Below are positions 55,769 through 62,489 of a stretch of 64,000 bases of DNA, piece after piece. This DNA comes from Gaiellasilicea sp963850995 (GTDB lineage Bacteria; Actinomycetota; Thermoleophilia; Gaiellales; Gaiellaceae): positions 1 to 64,000 of the forward strand of contig CAWKNQ010000019.1 in assembly GCA_963850995.1 (NCBI GenBank), in the 5' to 3' direction. The notes below the pieces were generated by a model, which had not been told where the DNA came from, did not search any database, and was given only the letters and a program-made list of their open reading frames with translations. Position 1 is the stretch's first letter. Every line of letters starts with the position of its first letter. The position numbers were made by a program, and so were the translations under genes.

Positions 55769-56907
55769 TTCGCCAGCTCCACTGCCCTCCGGGCGCCGTC
55801 GAGCATGGTCGCTTCCGCGTGCAGGTTCGCCGGTGCGGCGTCGGAGAGGATCCTGCGCCCCTCCTCGGCGTTCGTGCCGTCGAGGCGGACGACGATCGGA
55901 TCCTCGATCGTCATGCGCTCGAGCGCGGCCAGGATTCCGCGCGCGACTTCGTCGCAGCGCGTGATCCCTCCGAAGATGTTGAAGAAGATCGACTTCACCT
56001 GCGTGTCCTGTGTGATCACCTCGAGCGCGTCGACGACGCCTTCCGCGTCGCCGCCGCCGCCGAGGTCGCAGAAGTTCGCAGGCGTGCCGCCGACAAGCGC
56101 GATCACGTCGAGCGTCGACATCACGAGCCCCGCGCCGTTGCCGAGGATGCCGACCTCCCCGTCGAGCTTCACGTAGGTCACGCCCTTCTCCCGGGCGAGC
56201 GACTCGAGCGGATCGGCCGCCGCGACGTCGCGCATCGCCTCGATCTCCGGGTGCTTGTAGAGGGCGTTGTCGTCGACGGTGAACTTCGAGTCGAGGGCCT
56301 TGACCTCGCCTTCGGGCGTGACGATCAGCGGGTTGATCTCGCAGAGCATCGCGTCGCAACCGACGAAGGCGTCGTAGAGCTTGCCCGCGATCGCCGCGAT
56401 CTGCTTCTGCTCGCCCGGGTCCTCGACCCCCGCGCCGTAGACGAGCCGCCGGGCCTGCCAGGGCTGGAAGCCCTCGAGCGGGTCGACGTGGAGCCTGACG
56501 AGCGCTTCCGGCGTCTGCTCCGCCACCTCCTCGATGTCGATCCCGCCCTGCGTCGTGAACATGAAGAGCGGCTTCTTGACGCCACGGTCGAACGTGAGCG
56601 AGAGGTAGTACTCCTTCGCGATCTCGGAGGCGCGCTCGACCCAGAGCGTGCGCACGACGTGGCCGCGGATGTCGAGCCCGAGGATCTGCTTCGCCTTCTC
56701 CTCGGCGTCCGCCGGGTCGTCGGCGAGCTTGATCCCGCCCGCCTTGCCGCGGCCACCCGTCAGCACCTGAGCCTTGACGACGACCTGGCCACCGAGCTCC
56801 TCCGCTGCCGCGCGCGCCTCCTCGGGAGTCGTCGCCGGACGGCCCTCCGAGACGGGAATGCCGAAGCGCCCGAAGAGCTGCTTGCCCTGATACTCGTAGA
56901 GGTCCAA
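55765..56907 (-). CDS. sucC: Succinyl-CoA ligase beta subunit
   Basis: 380 residues from TTG 56907. ATP-grasp: MDLYEYQGKQLFGRFGIPVS, VVVKAQVLTGGRGKAGGIKL, LSLTFDRGVKKPLFMFTTQG, CDAMLCEINPLIVTPEGEVK (the substrate-specificity and Mg site), VKLDGEVGILGNGAGLVMST, NFCDLGGGGDAEGVVDALE and IFFNIFGGITRCDEVARGIL (CoA-binding). Pairs with SucD to form succinate + CoA + ATP from succinyl-CoA. First gene of sucC-methyltransferase-sucD; divergent, with 34 bp, from the lipoprotein gene. Confidence 0.95.
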   Translation of the reverse strand: MDLYEYQGKQLFGRFGIPVSEGRPATTPEEARAAAEELGGQVVVKAQVLTGGRGKAGGIKLADDPADAEEKAKQILGLDIRGHVVRTLWVERASEIAKEYYLSLTFDRGVKKPLFMFTTQGGIDIEEVAEQTPEALVRLHVDPLEGFQPWQARRLVYGAGVEDPGEQKQIAAIAGKLYDAFVGCDAMLCEINPLIVTPEGEVKALDSKFTVDDNALYKHPEIEAMRDVAAADPLESLAREKGVTYVKLDGEVGILGNGAGLVMSTLDVIALVGGTPANFCDLGGGGDAEGVVDALEVITQDTQVKSIFFNIFGGITRCDEVARGILAALERMTIEDPIVVRLDGTNAEEGRRILSDAAPANLHAEATMLDGARRAVELAK

Positions 56908-56941
56908 AGCGGCCGCGAGTCTAGCTGCGAGACTTCGGCGG

Positions 56942-57487
56942 ATGCGCCGGGCACTGTTCCTCGCCGTCGCGCTCCTGCTCGCAGGGTGTGGCGGCGCCGA
57001 TGCCGAGCCGGTCGAGCCGACGAAGGCGGCCGAGCCGCAGCGGGCCGAGCTCGGCTGGCTCGAGCGCTATCCCGCCACCGGGCAAGGGCTCCGCTTCGCT
57101 GTCGAATGGCTCGAGGTCCGCAAGGACGGCTGGTCGGCGGAGATCGCCGTGACGAATGCGACCGACATCTCCTTCGAGCTCGTCGGCGACGACACCGAGC
57201 ATCAGTACGGGCTGATGCTGTTCGCGACGAGCGATCTCGCCGAGCTCGAGGAGGCGGCTCGGGACGGCACCCTGCCGGCGCCGCGACTCGCGGCAAAGCT
57301 CGAGCCTGCTCCGCCCGAGCTCCTCGCTCCGAACGACACCTGGCGCACGACGATCTCGGCGCCCGGGGCGCTGGCGGACGGCAGCTACGTCCGCGTCTCG
57401 TTCGGGCCCCTTCGCGCCCAGGGCGAGCCGCCCGACGGGATGGAGCAGGTCGTCGTCTGGATCACGGACCGCTCGTACCACCTGTAG
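56942..57487 (+). CDS. Lipoprotein of unknown function
   Basis: 181 residues from ATG 56942. Signal peptide with lipobox MRRALFLAVALLLAGC (cleavage before Cys16). The mature part is beta-rich: GLRFAVEWLEVRKDGWSAEI, VTNATDISFELVGDD, GLMLFATSDLAELEEAA, LAPNDTWRTTISAPG, YVRVSFGPL and VVVWITDRSYHL, suggesting an immunoglobulin-like domain. Not assigned to a family. Diverges from sucC. Confidence 0.7.
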   Translation: MRRALFLAVALLLAGCGGADAEPVEPTKAAEPQRAELGWLERYPATGQGLRFAVEWLEVRKDGWSAEIAVTNATDISFELVGDDTEHQYGLMLFATSDLAELEEAARDGTLPAPRLAAKLEPAPPELLAPNDTWRTTISAPGALADGSYVRVSFGPLRAQGEPPDGMEQVVVWITDRSYHL

Positions 57488-57545
57488 ACGCCGGACGGAC
57501 GCTGTAACCTCGCGCGGCAAGGTCACGCAGCCAAGGAGGAGCGAG

Positions 57546-57707
57546 ATGGACGAGGAGACCACGCTCGGCGACGAGGAGATCGGCTCGGAAGACGAGAAGC
57601 CCGAGATCGTCGGCGACGCCGACGGCGACGACACGGACACGACCGACGGTGACGCAGACGACTCCGACACCACGGACTCGGACTCGGACGACACGGACGC
57701 CGGCTAG
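57546..57707 (+). CDS. 53-residue acidic Asp/Thr/Ser-rich mini-protein
   Basis: ATG 57546 to TAG 57705-57707, with aaggagga 5-12 nt upstream. The sequence starts MDEETTLGDEEIGSEDEKPE and then is almost only D, T, S, G and A (DADGDDTDTTDGDADDSDTT). No Arg, Tyr, Phe, Trp, Cys or His: intrinsically disordered, about -25 net charge. Possibly Ca2+/Mg2+-binding or a phase-behaving tail. The last 59 nt overlap, in another frame, the start of the oxygenase gene. Confidence 0.6.
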   Translation: MDEETTLGDEEIGSEDEKPEIVGDADGDDTDTTDGDADDSDTTDSDSDDTDAG

Positions 57708-58842
57708 CAGCGAGGCGCTCGACCGTGCGATCGAGCCGGTCGAGCCCGAGCTCTTTCTCTCGGAGCACTGGGAGCAGAAGCCGCTCGTCGTCCCGCGCGC
57801 CGAGGAGGGCCGGTTCGACGACCTCCTCTCCGTGCGGGACGTCGAGCGGCTGATCACCGAGACCGGGCTCAGGACGCCGGGCTTCCGGCTCGTCAAGGCC
57901 GGCGCGACGGTCTCGGACTACACGACCGACCTTTCCTGGCGTCCGTCCCCGTTCACCGGAGTCGCGGACGTCCCGCGCGTCCTGCAGGAGTTCGACGACG
58001 GCGCCACGATCGTGCTCCAGGGCCTGCACCACTTCTGGCTGCCGCTCGTCCGCTACTGCCGTCACCTCGAGGCGTATCTCGGCCACGCGGCGCAGGCGAA
58101 CGCGTACTACACACCTCGCGGCTCACAGGGGCTTCCCGTCCACCACGACACGCACGAGGTGGTCTCGCTCCAGGTGAGCGGCGAGAAGCGGTGGCTCGTC
58201 TACGAGCCGGTGCTCGAGCTGCCCTTGAAGAACCAGCGCTACCGCTCGGCGCTCGGCGCCCCGGGCGAGCCCGTGCTGGACGTGACGCTCCGCGCCGGGG
58301 ACACGATGTACCTGCCGCGCGGCTGGCTCCACCAGGCGCTCACCTCCGGCTCCGACTCGCTGCACGTCACGATCGGCGTCAACGTGCCCCGCTGGATCGA
58401 CGCCGCCCGCGCCGAGCTCGAGGCGCGCGAGCACGAGCTCTCCTACCGCCGGACGATCGACGGCGTCCCGCCTCCGGAGCTGCCCGGGCTCGACGCCGAT
58501 GCGGCCCGGCAGCGCGCACGCGACCGGTTCGTGCGCAGCAGGCGCCCGATCCTCGACGGGCAGCTCTCGGAGCTGCGGGCGCTCGACGGACTGGACACGT
58601 CGACGGAGCTCGTGCGCCGCGACACCGTGATCGCAGACCTGCACGGCACGCGCCTCGTCTTCGAGGGCAAGGAGCTCCGCTTTCCCGAGCGGCTGTCGGC
58701 AGAGCTCGAGTTCCTCGTCACGGCCGAGGCACCGTTTTGCGGGAGCGACCTCCCGGGCCCGCTCGACGATGCGGGACGCCTCGTGCTGCTCAGACGGCTC
58801 GTGCGCGAGGGGTTCCTGCGACGTAGCGCCTCGGCCGCCTGA
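57649..58842 (+). CDS. JmjC/cupin-type Fe(II)/2-oxoglutarate oxygenase (ribosomal-oxygenase-like)
   Basis: Up to 397 residues from GTG 57649; the first ~20 residues (TPRTRTRTTRTPASS) overlap the acidic ORF and may not be native, but no other start is in frame. PVEPELFLSEHWEQKPLVVP is the typical entry of cupin-4/YcfD family proteins. Fe-binding HHDTHEVVSLQVSGEKRW (HxD of the HxD...H triad), DVTLRAGDTMYLPRGWLHQA with the distal His, and a winged-helix-like C-terminus (GTRLVFEGKELRFPE, RLVLLRRLVREGFLRR). Relatives hydroxylate ribosomal proteins (for example L16 Arg). Its 3' end overlaps the convergent gene by 53 nt. Confidence 0.82.
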   Translation: MTQTTPTPRTRTRTTRTPASSEALDRAIEPVEPELFLSEHWEQKPLVVPRAEEGRFDDLLSVRDVERLITETGLRTPGFRLVKAGATVSDYTTDLSWRPSPFTGVADVPRVLQEFDDGATIVLQGLHHFWLPLVRYCRHLEAYLGHAAQANAYYTPRGSQGLPVHHDTHEVVSLQVSGEKRWLVYEPVLELPLKNQRYRSALGAPGEPVLDVTLRAGDTMYLPRGWLHQALTSGSDSLHVTIGVNVPRWIDAARAELEAREHELSYRRTIDGVPPPELPGLDADAARQRARDRFVRSRRPILDGQLSELRALDGLDTSTELVRRDTVIADLHGTRLVFEGKELRFPERLSAELEFLVTAEAPFCGSDLPGPLDDAGRLVLLRRLVREGFLRRSASAA

Positions 58843-59665
58843 GCTGCTCCGTCGAGCAGGTGAGGTGCGTCGCCTCGCCGTGCTCGCGCCGGACCTCGAC
58901 GTCGTACCGCGTCCCCCCCGCCTCGACGCGCGCACGCCAGCCTTCGCGCTCGGGCTCGATCTCCGCGACCCGGACGTCGGCGACGCCGAGAAGTCCCGTC
59001 GCCTCGCGCACGGCCCGCTCTGCGGCCTGCGCGGCGAACCCGTGGCACGAGCGACCCCGGTATGTGGGCAGATGGACGCGATGCTCCAGCACTGCCTCGA
59101 CGACCGACCAGGCGTCTCCCGGCTCGACCCGGCCGTAGTAGACGCCGTCCGGGAGCGTGACGAGGTTGCCCGCGAAGCGGTCGCCGCCGACGTGAGTCGA
59201 CTGCCATGCCCACCCGTCCTCGACCTGCTCGCGGATCGACTCGTAGAGCGGCCGGCCGTACCGGGCGCAGCAACGGTCGTGCTTCCCGTGCGTGCAGACG
59301 AGAAAGAGGGGGTGCTCGACAGGCGCGCCTGCCGTTTCGAGGTCGAGCCCGATCAGGTCGTCGTGACGCTCGAGCTCGAGCCGGCGCAGGTCGCTCCCGT
59401 CCTGCGCCGTCCGGGCCACGAACGCGAGCAGCCGGTCCTCGCCGCGACGCTCGGCTCGGCGGACGAAGAGGACGCGCGCGTGCGGCAGCCGCGCGCGCTC
59501 GGCCCGCAGGTAGGCCTTCAGCTCCGAGCTCAGCGTCGAGCGGTCGACGGCGTCGTGCGCCCAGAGCCCGCGATACTCGAGCAGGATCCACGTGTCGACG
59601 CGGCTCGCGGTCGCGGCGAGCGGCTCTGCGTCGGCCCGCGACGTCTCCGCACAGAACGCCTTACT
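58790..59665 (-). CDS. Sucrase/ferredoxin-like (thioredoxin-fold [2Fe-2S]) protein, one frameshift
   Basis: ~290 residues. N-terminal part in a second frame (about 59425-59660): AFCAETSRADAEPLAATASR, VDTWILLEYRGLWAHDAV, SSELKAYLRAERARLPHARV; the frame changes near 59425, then LERHDDLIGLDLE and the thioredoxin-like Fe-S motif CTHGKHDRCCARYGRPLYES, HVGGDRFAGNLVTLPDGVYY, YRGRSCHGFAAQAAERAVRE. This is the Suc_Fer-like family (PF06999 type). Redox role unknown. The exact start is unclear because no normal start codon precedes AFCAET; the region abuts the biotin carboxylase stop (59661). Confidence 0.78.
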   Translation of the reverse strand, partial: SKAFCAETSRADAEPLAATASRVDTWILLEYRGLWAHDAVDRSTLSSELKAYLRAERARLPHARVLFVRRAERRGEDRLLAFVARTAQDGSDLRRLELERHDDLIGLDLETAGAPVEHPLFLVCTHGKHDRCCARYGRPLYESIREQVEDGWAWQSTHVGGDRFAGNLVTLPDGVYYGRVEPGDAWSVVEAVLEHRVHLPTYRGRSCHGFAAQAAERAVREATGLLGVADVRVAEIEPEREGWRARVEAGGTRYDVEVRREHGEATHLTCSTEQLRRPRRYVAGTPRARAV

Positions 59666-61421
59666 CGCCCAGGACGAGGCAGATCACCTGCCCGCTCGAG
59701 ACCGCCTCGCCTGGAGTGACCGAGAGCGCCGAGATCGTGCCGCGCCGGTGGGCGACGATCTCGTTCTCCATCTTCATCGCCTCGACGACGCAGACGACGC
59801 TGCCGGCCTCGACCACGTCCCCGTCCGAAACGTCGACCTTGAGCACCGTTCCCTGCATCGGCGTGACGACGGCCTCGCTGCCCGCGCCGCCCGGACCGGC
59901 CGCCGCCCGCCCGCGCCGCCGGCGCGCGAGCTCCGCCCACGGCGGCTCAGGCTCGAGCACGGTCACGTCGTAGCGGCGGCCGCCGACCTCGACGACGGTC
60001 GCGCGGGGACGCACCTGTCCATCCAGGGAGCCCGCGTCCTCCGGCGCCTCTCGTGTCAGCTCGGCGGCACGACCTGCGAGCTCCTCCGACTCGACGACGC
60101 CGTCGCAGGTCGCACCGGCGATGAAGCACGGATGCGAGAGCAGCGCGCGGTGGAAGCCGAGCAGCGTCGGCGGGCCGGCGAGCTCGAACTCGTCCAGCGC
60201 GCGGAGCATCCGCATCCGTGCGTGCTCGCGGTCGACGCCGTGCACGATCAGCTTCGCGATCATCGGGTCGTAGAGGCCCGAGATCTCCGAGCCGGCGACC
60301 ACGCCGGAGTCGACGCGGACGCCCGGCCCGGCCGGCTCGCGGTAGGCCGTGATCCGCCCCGGAGCCGGCAGGAAGCCGCTGGAGACGTCCTCGGCGTTGA
60401 TCCGGCACTCGATCGCGTGACCGTGCAGGCGCACCTCGGCCTGCGTCATCGACAGCGGCTCGCCGGCGGCGATCCGCACCTGCTCCCGCACGAGGTCGAT
60501 CCCCGTCACCTCCTCGGTGACGGTGTGCTCGACCTGGATGCGCGTATTCATCTCCATGAAGTAGTAGTGACCGTCGGGGGTCAGCAGCCCCTCGATCGTC
60601 CCGGCCGAGCGGTAGCCGGCGGCGCGCGCCGCGTCGACCGCGATCTGCCCGATGCGATCGCGCAGCGCCTCGTCCACCGCAGGCGACGGCGTCTCCTCGA
60701 CCAGCTTCTGGTGGCGGCGCTGGATCGTGCAGTCGCGCTCGCCGAGATGGATCACGCTTCCGTGCGTGTCGGCCAGCACCTGCACCTCGACATGGCGCGG
60801 GTCCTCGAGGTAGCGCTCGACGTACACGCGCCCGTCCGCGAAGTACTTCTCGCCCTCTCGCTGGGCCGACTCGAACGCCCGCTCGGCCTCACCCGGCTCG
60901 GCGACGAGCTTCATCCCCTTGCCCCCGCCTCCGGCCGCCGCCTTCACGATCAGCGGATAGCCCACCTCCTCGCCGAGACGCAGCACCTCGGCGACCGTGT
61001 CGACGGGGTCGACGGCGCCGGGGATGATCGGGACTCCGGCCGCCTGCATCGCCGTCCGCGCACGCGTCTTCGAGCCCATCAGCTCGATCGCCGCGCTCGG
61101 CGGCCCGATCCAGGCGAGCCCGGACTCCTCGACGGCGCGGGCGAACGAGGCGTTCTCGGCGAGGAAGCCGTAGCCGGGGTGAATCGCCTCCGCCCCCGCG
61201 CGCAGGGCCGTCTCGACGATCCGCTCGCCGACGAGGTAGCTCTCCGCCGCCGGGCCGGGCCCGATCAGGTAGGCCTCGTCGGCCGCGCGCACGTGCAGCG
61301 CCGCCCGGTCGGCCTCCGAGTAGACCGCGACGGGCGCGATCCCGAGCTCGCGCAGCGTCCGGAAGACCCGGATCGCGATCTCGCCGCGGTTCGCGACCAG
61401 CACTTTCGAGAAGAGCGCCAT
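59661..61421 (-). CDS. accC: Acyl-CoA carboxylase alpha subunit: biotin carboxylase fused to BCCP
   Basis: 586 residues from ATG 61421. Biotin carboxylase: FSKVLVANRGEIAIRVFRT, EAIHPGYGFLAENASFAR, ATP-grasp YPLIVKAAAGGGGKGMKLV, HVEVQVLADTHGSVIHLGER, GTIEGLLTPDGHYYFMEMNT, RIQVEHTVTEEVTG. A linker with Ala/Pro/Arg leads to the BCCP domain with the biotinylated lysine in VVEAMKMENEIVAHRRGTIS. Carboxylates biotin using bicarbonate and ATP; with a separate carboxyltransferase (not in this window) it makes malonyl- or propionyl-CoA-derived methylmalonyl-CoA. Divergent, 22 bp, from pgsA. Confidence 0.95.
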   Translation of the reverse strand: MALFSKVLVANRGEIAIRVFRTLRELGIAPVAVYSEADRAALHVRAADEAYLIGPGPAAESYLVGERIVETALRAGAEAIHPGYGFLAENASFARAVEESGLAWIGPPSAAIELMGSKTRARTAMQAAGVPIIPGAVDPVDTVAEVLRLGEEVGYPLIVKAAAGGGGKGMKLVAEPGEAERAFESAQREGEKYFADGRVYVERYLEDPRHVEVQVLADTHGSVIHLGERDCTIQRRHQKLVEETPSPAVDEALRDRIGQIAVDAARAAGYRSAGTIEGLLTPDGHYYFMEMNTRIQVEHTVTEEVTGIDLVREQVRIAAGEPLSMTQAEVRLHGHAIECRINAEDVSSGFLPAPGRITAYREPAGPGVRVDSGVVAGSEISGLYDPMIAKLIVHGVDREHARMRMLRALDEFELAGPPTLLGFHRALLSHPCFIAGATCDGVVESEELAGRAAELTREAPEDAGSLDGQVRPRATVVEVGGRRYDVTVLEPEPPWAELARRRRGRAAAGPGGAGSEAVVTPMQGTVLKVDVSDGDVVEAGSVVCVVEAMKMENEIVAHRRGTISALSVTPGEAVSSGQVICLVLGE

Positions 61422-61443
61422 CGCCGCGTATTCTCACGGAGCC

Positions 61444-61980
61444 GTGACGCTGCCCGATCAGTTGACCGTCGCCCGGGCCGCCTCGGTGCCTCTCGTCGTG
61501 CTCCTCTACGCGTGGGAGTTCCCCAACAACGAGTACTGGGCGACAGCGGTCTTCTGCATCGCCATGGCGACGGACTGGTTCGACGGCCGGATCGCGCGCC
61601 GGCGCGGCGTCACCTCGCAGCTCGGGACGCTGCTCGACCCGATCGCGGACAAGGTGCTCGTGCTCTCGGTGCTCGTGATGCTGATCGAGGACGGGATCTG
61701 GCCCGCCTGGATGGTCGCCGCGATCGTCGCGCGCGAGCTGATGGTCTCGGGCCTTCGGCTGGCGGCGATCCAGCGCGGCGTCGTGATCGCCGCGCGCGAC
61801 CTCGGCAAGCTGAAGACGTGGGCGCAGGCGCTTGCGGCCGCGCTCGGCGGCTTCGCGGCCGCAGGCGCCTGGGACGACAGCGTCGGCTGGTGGGCGCTGG
61901 TCGTCGCGCTCGTCCTGACCTGGGTCTCCGGCCTCGACTACGCGCGGGCGGCGCCAAGGCTGCTCCGCGGCGCGGCCTGA
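61444..61980 (+). CDS. pgsA: CDP-diacylglycerol--glycerol-3-phosphate 3-phosphatidyltransferase
   Basis: 178 residues from GTG 61444. CDP-alcohol phosphotransferase signature D(x)2DG(x)2AR(x)8G(x)3D(x)3D is exact: DWFDGRIARRRGVTSQLGTL and LDPIADK. Four or so membrane helices around it (VARAASVPLVVLLYAWEF, VLVLSVLVMLIEDGIW, MVAAIVARELMVSGLRLAAI, WWALVVALVLTWVSGLDYAR). Makes phosphatidylglycerol phosphate, the first step to PG and cardiolipin. Small gap (12 bp) before the next, convergent gene. Confidence 0.95.
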   Translation: MTLPDQLTVARAASVPLVVLLYAWEFPNNEYWATAVFCIAMATDWFDGRIARRRGVTSQLGTLLDPIADKVLVLSVLVMLIEDGIWPAWMVAAIVARELMVSGLRLAAIQRGVVIAARDLGKLKTWAQALAAALGGFAAAGAWDDSVGWWALVVALVLTWVSGLDYARAAPRLLRGAA

Positions 61981-61992
61981 CTCAGCGCAGGG

Positions 61993-62157
61993 TTACGCCT
62001 TGGTCTTGCACCACTCGCCGAAGGCGGCCCAGGCAGCGAGATAGCTCTGCAGCTGCGTCAGGCCTCGCGCGAACTCGACCTTGATCGAGATCTGGCAGAT
62101 GGGGCAGAAGGGATCCTCGGCGGAGCGGGCTGGGTGATCACCGCAGCGGGAACACAT
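61993..62157 (-). CDS. 54-residue zinc-ribbon protein
   Basis: ATG 62157 to TAA 61995-61993. MCSRCGDHPARSAEDPFCPI followed by CQISIKVEFARGLTQLQSYL and AAWAAFGEWCKTKA. The two CxxC knuckles (CSRC, CPIC) define a zinc ribbon; the second half is a helix. The ORF lies in the otherwise empty 61.98-62.37 kb region, partly inside a longer ORF in another frame. Unrecognised family; such small Zn-ribbon proteins are frequent near pgsA-like genes only in my inference. Confidence 0.55.
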   Translation of the reverse strand: MCSRCGDHPARSAEDPFCPICQISIKVEFARGLTQLQSYLAAWAAFGEWCKTKA

Positions 62158-62282
62158 CGTGTCGAGACAACGGCCCAGAGGGCCGGGGAGTTACGGCGCC
62201 TCACGTCGCCGGTTGCTGCAAGCGCGGCGAGGATCGCCGCGCGCTCATCCTCGGCCGGCTCGGGCACGATCGCGACAGGCAC
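62058..62282 (-). CDS. Small protein, weakly resembling acyl-CoA carboxylase epsilon subunits
   Basis: GTG 62282, up to 74 residues. Only the N-terminal part looks protein-like: PVAIVPEPAEDERAAILAAL, AATGDVRRRNSPALWAVVST; after that (from ~62160) it becomes Pro/Ser/Arg-rich, the signature of a shadow frame over the zinc-ribbon ORF, so the native stop may have been lost by an indel. The helical start and the short size recall AccE-type subunits, consistent with the biotin carboxylase nearby, but this is a weak likeness. Confidence 0.3.
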   Translation of the reverse strand: MPVAIVPEPAEDERAAILAALAATGDVRRRNSPALWAVVSTRCVPAAVITQPAPPRIPSAPSARSRSRSSSREA

Positions 62283-62371
62283 GGGCGAAAGTAGATCACC
62301 TTTTCGGGTGATTCCAACGGCTCGCGGCTAGGGAAGAATCGCCTTCCTGGGTACACGAGGAGGAGGAACGC

Positions 62372-62479
62372 ATGTTTCAGTGGAAGAACGGTCGACTCGC
62401 GCTGCTGCTCGTCACGCTCGCGGGCGTGGCTGCGGCTCTGGGCAACTGGGGTTGGCACCTTTACAACTGGGGCTGGTAG
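62372..62479 (+). CDS. 35-residue membrane mini-protein
   Basis: ATG 62372 to TAG 62477-62479, with gaggaggaggaacgc directly upstream (strong ribosome site). MFQWKNGRLALLLVTLAGVA is followed by AALGNWGWHLYNWGW: one transmembrane helix and a C-terminal aromatic tail with a repeated NWGW. 10 nt before the ATG of the GGDEF gene, so likely co-transcribed. No family recognised. Confidence 0.6.
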   Translation: MFQWKNGRLALLLVTLAGVAAALGNWGWHLYNWGW

Positions 62480-62489
62480 AGCTCACAGC

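Noticed and set aside
59592..62084. 830-codon open frame on the plus strand
   Set aside because: It runs antisense over the biotin carboxylase and into pgsA; its protein is Arg/Leu/Asp-rich without domains, the usual mirror of a high-GC gene. The minus-strand enzyme is unmistakable.
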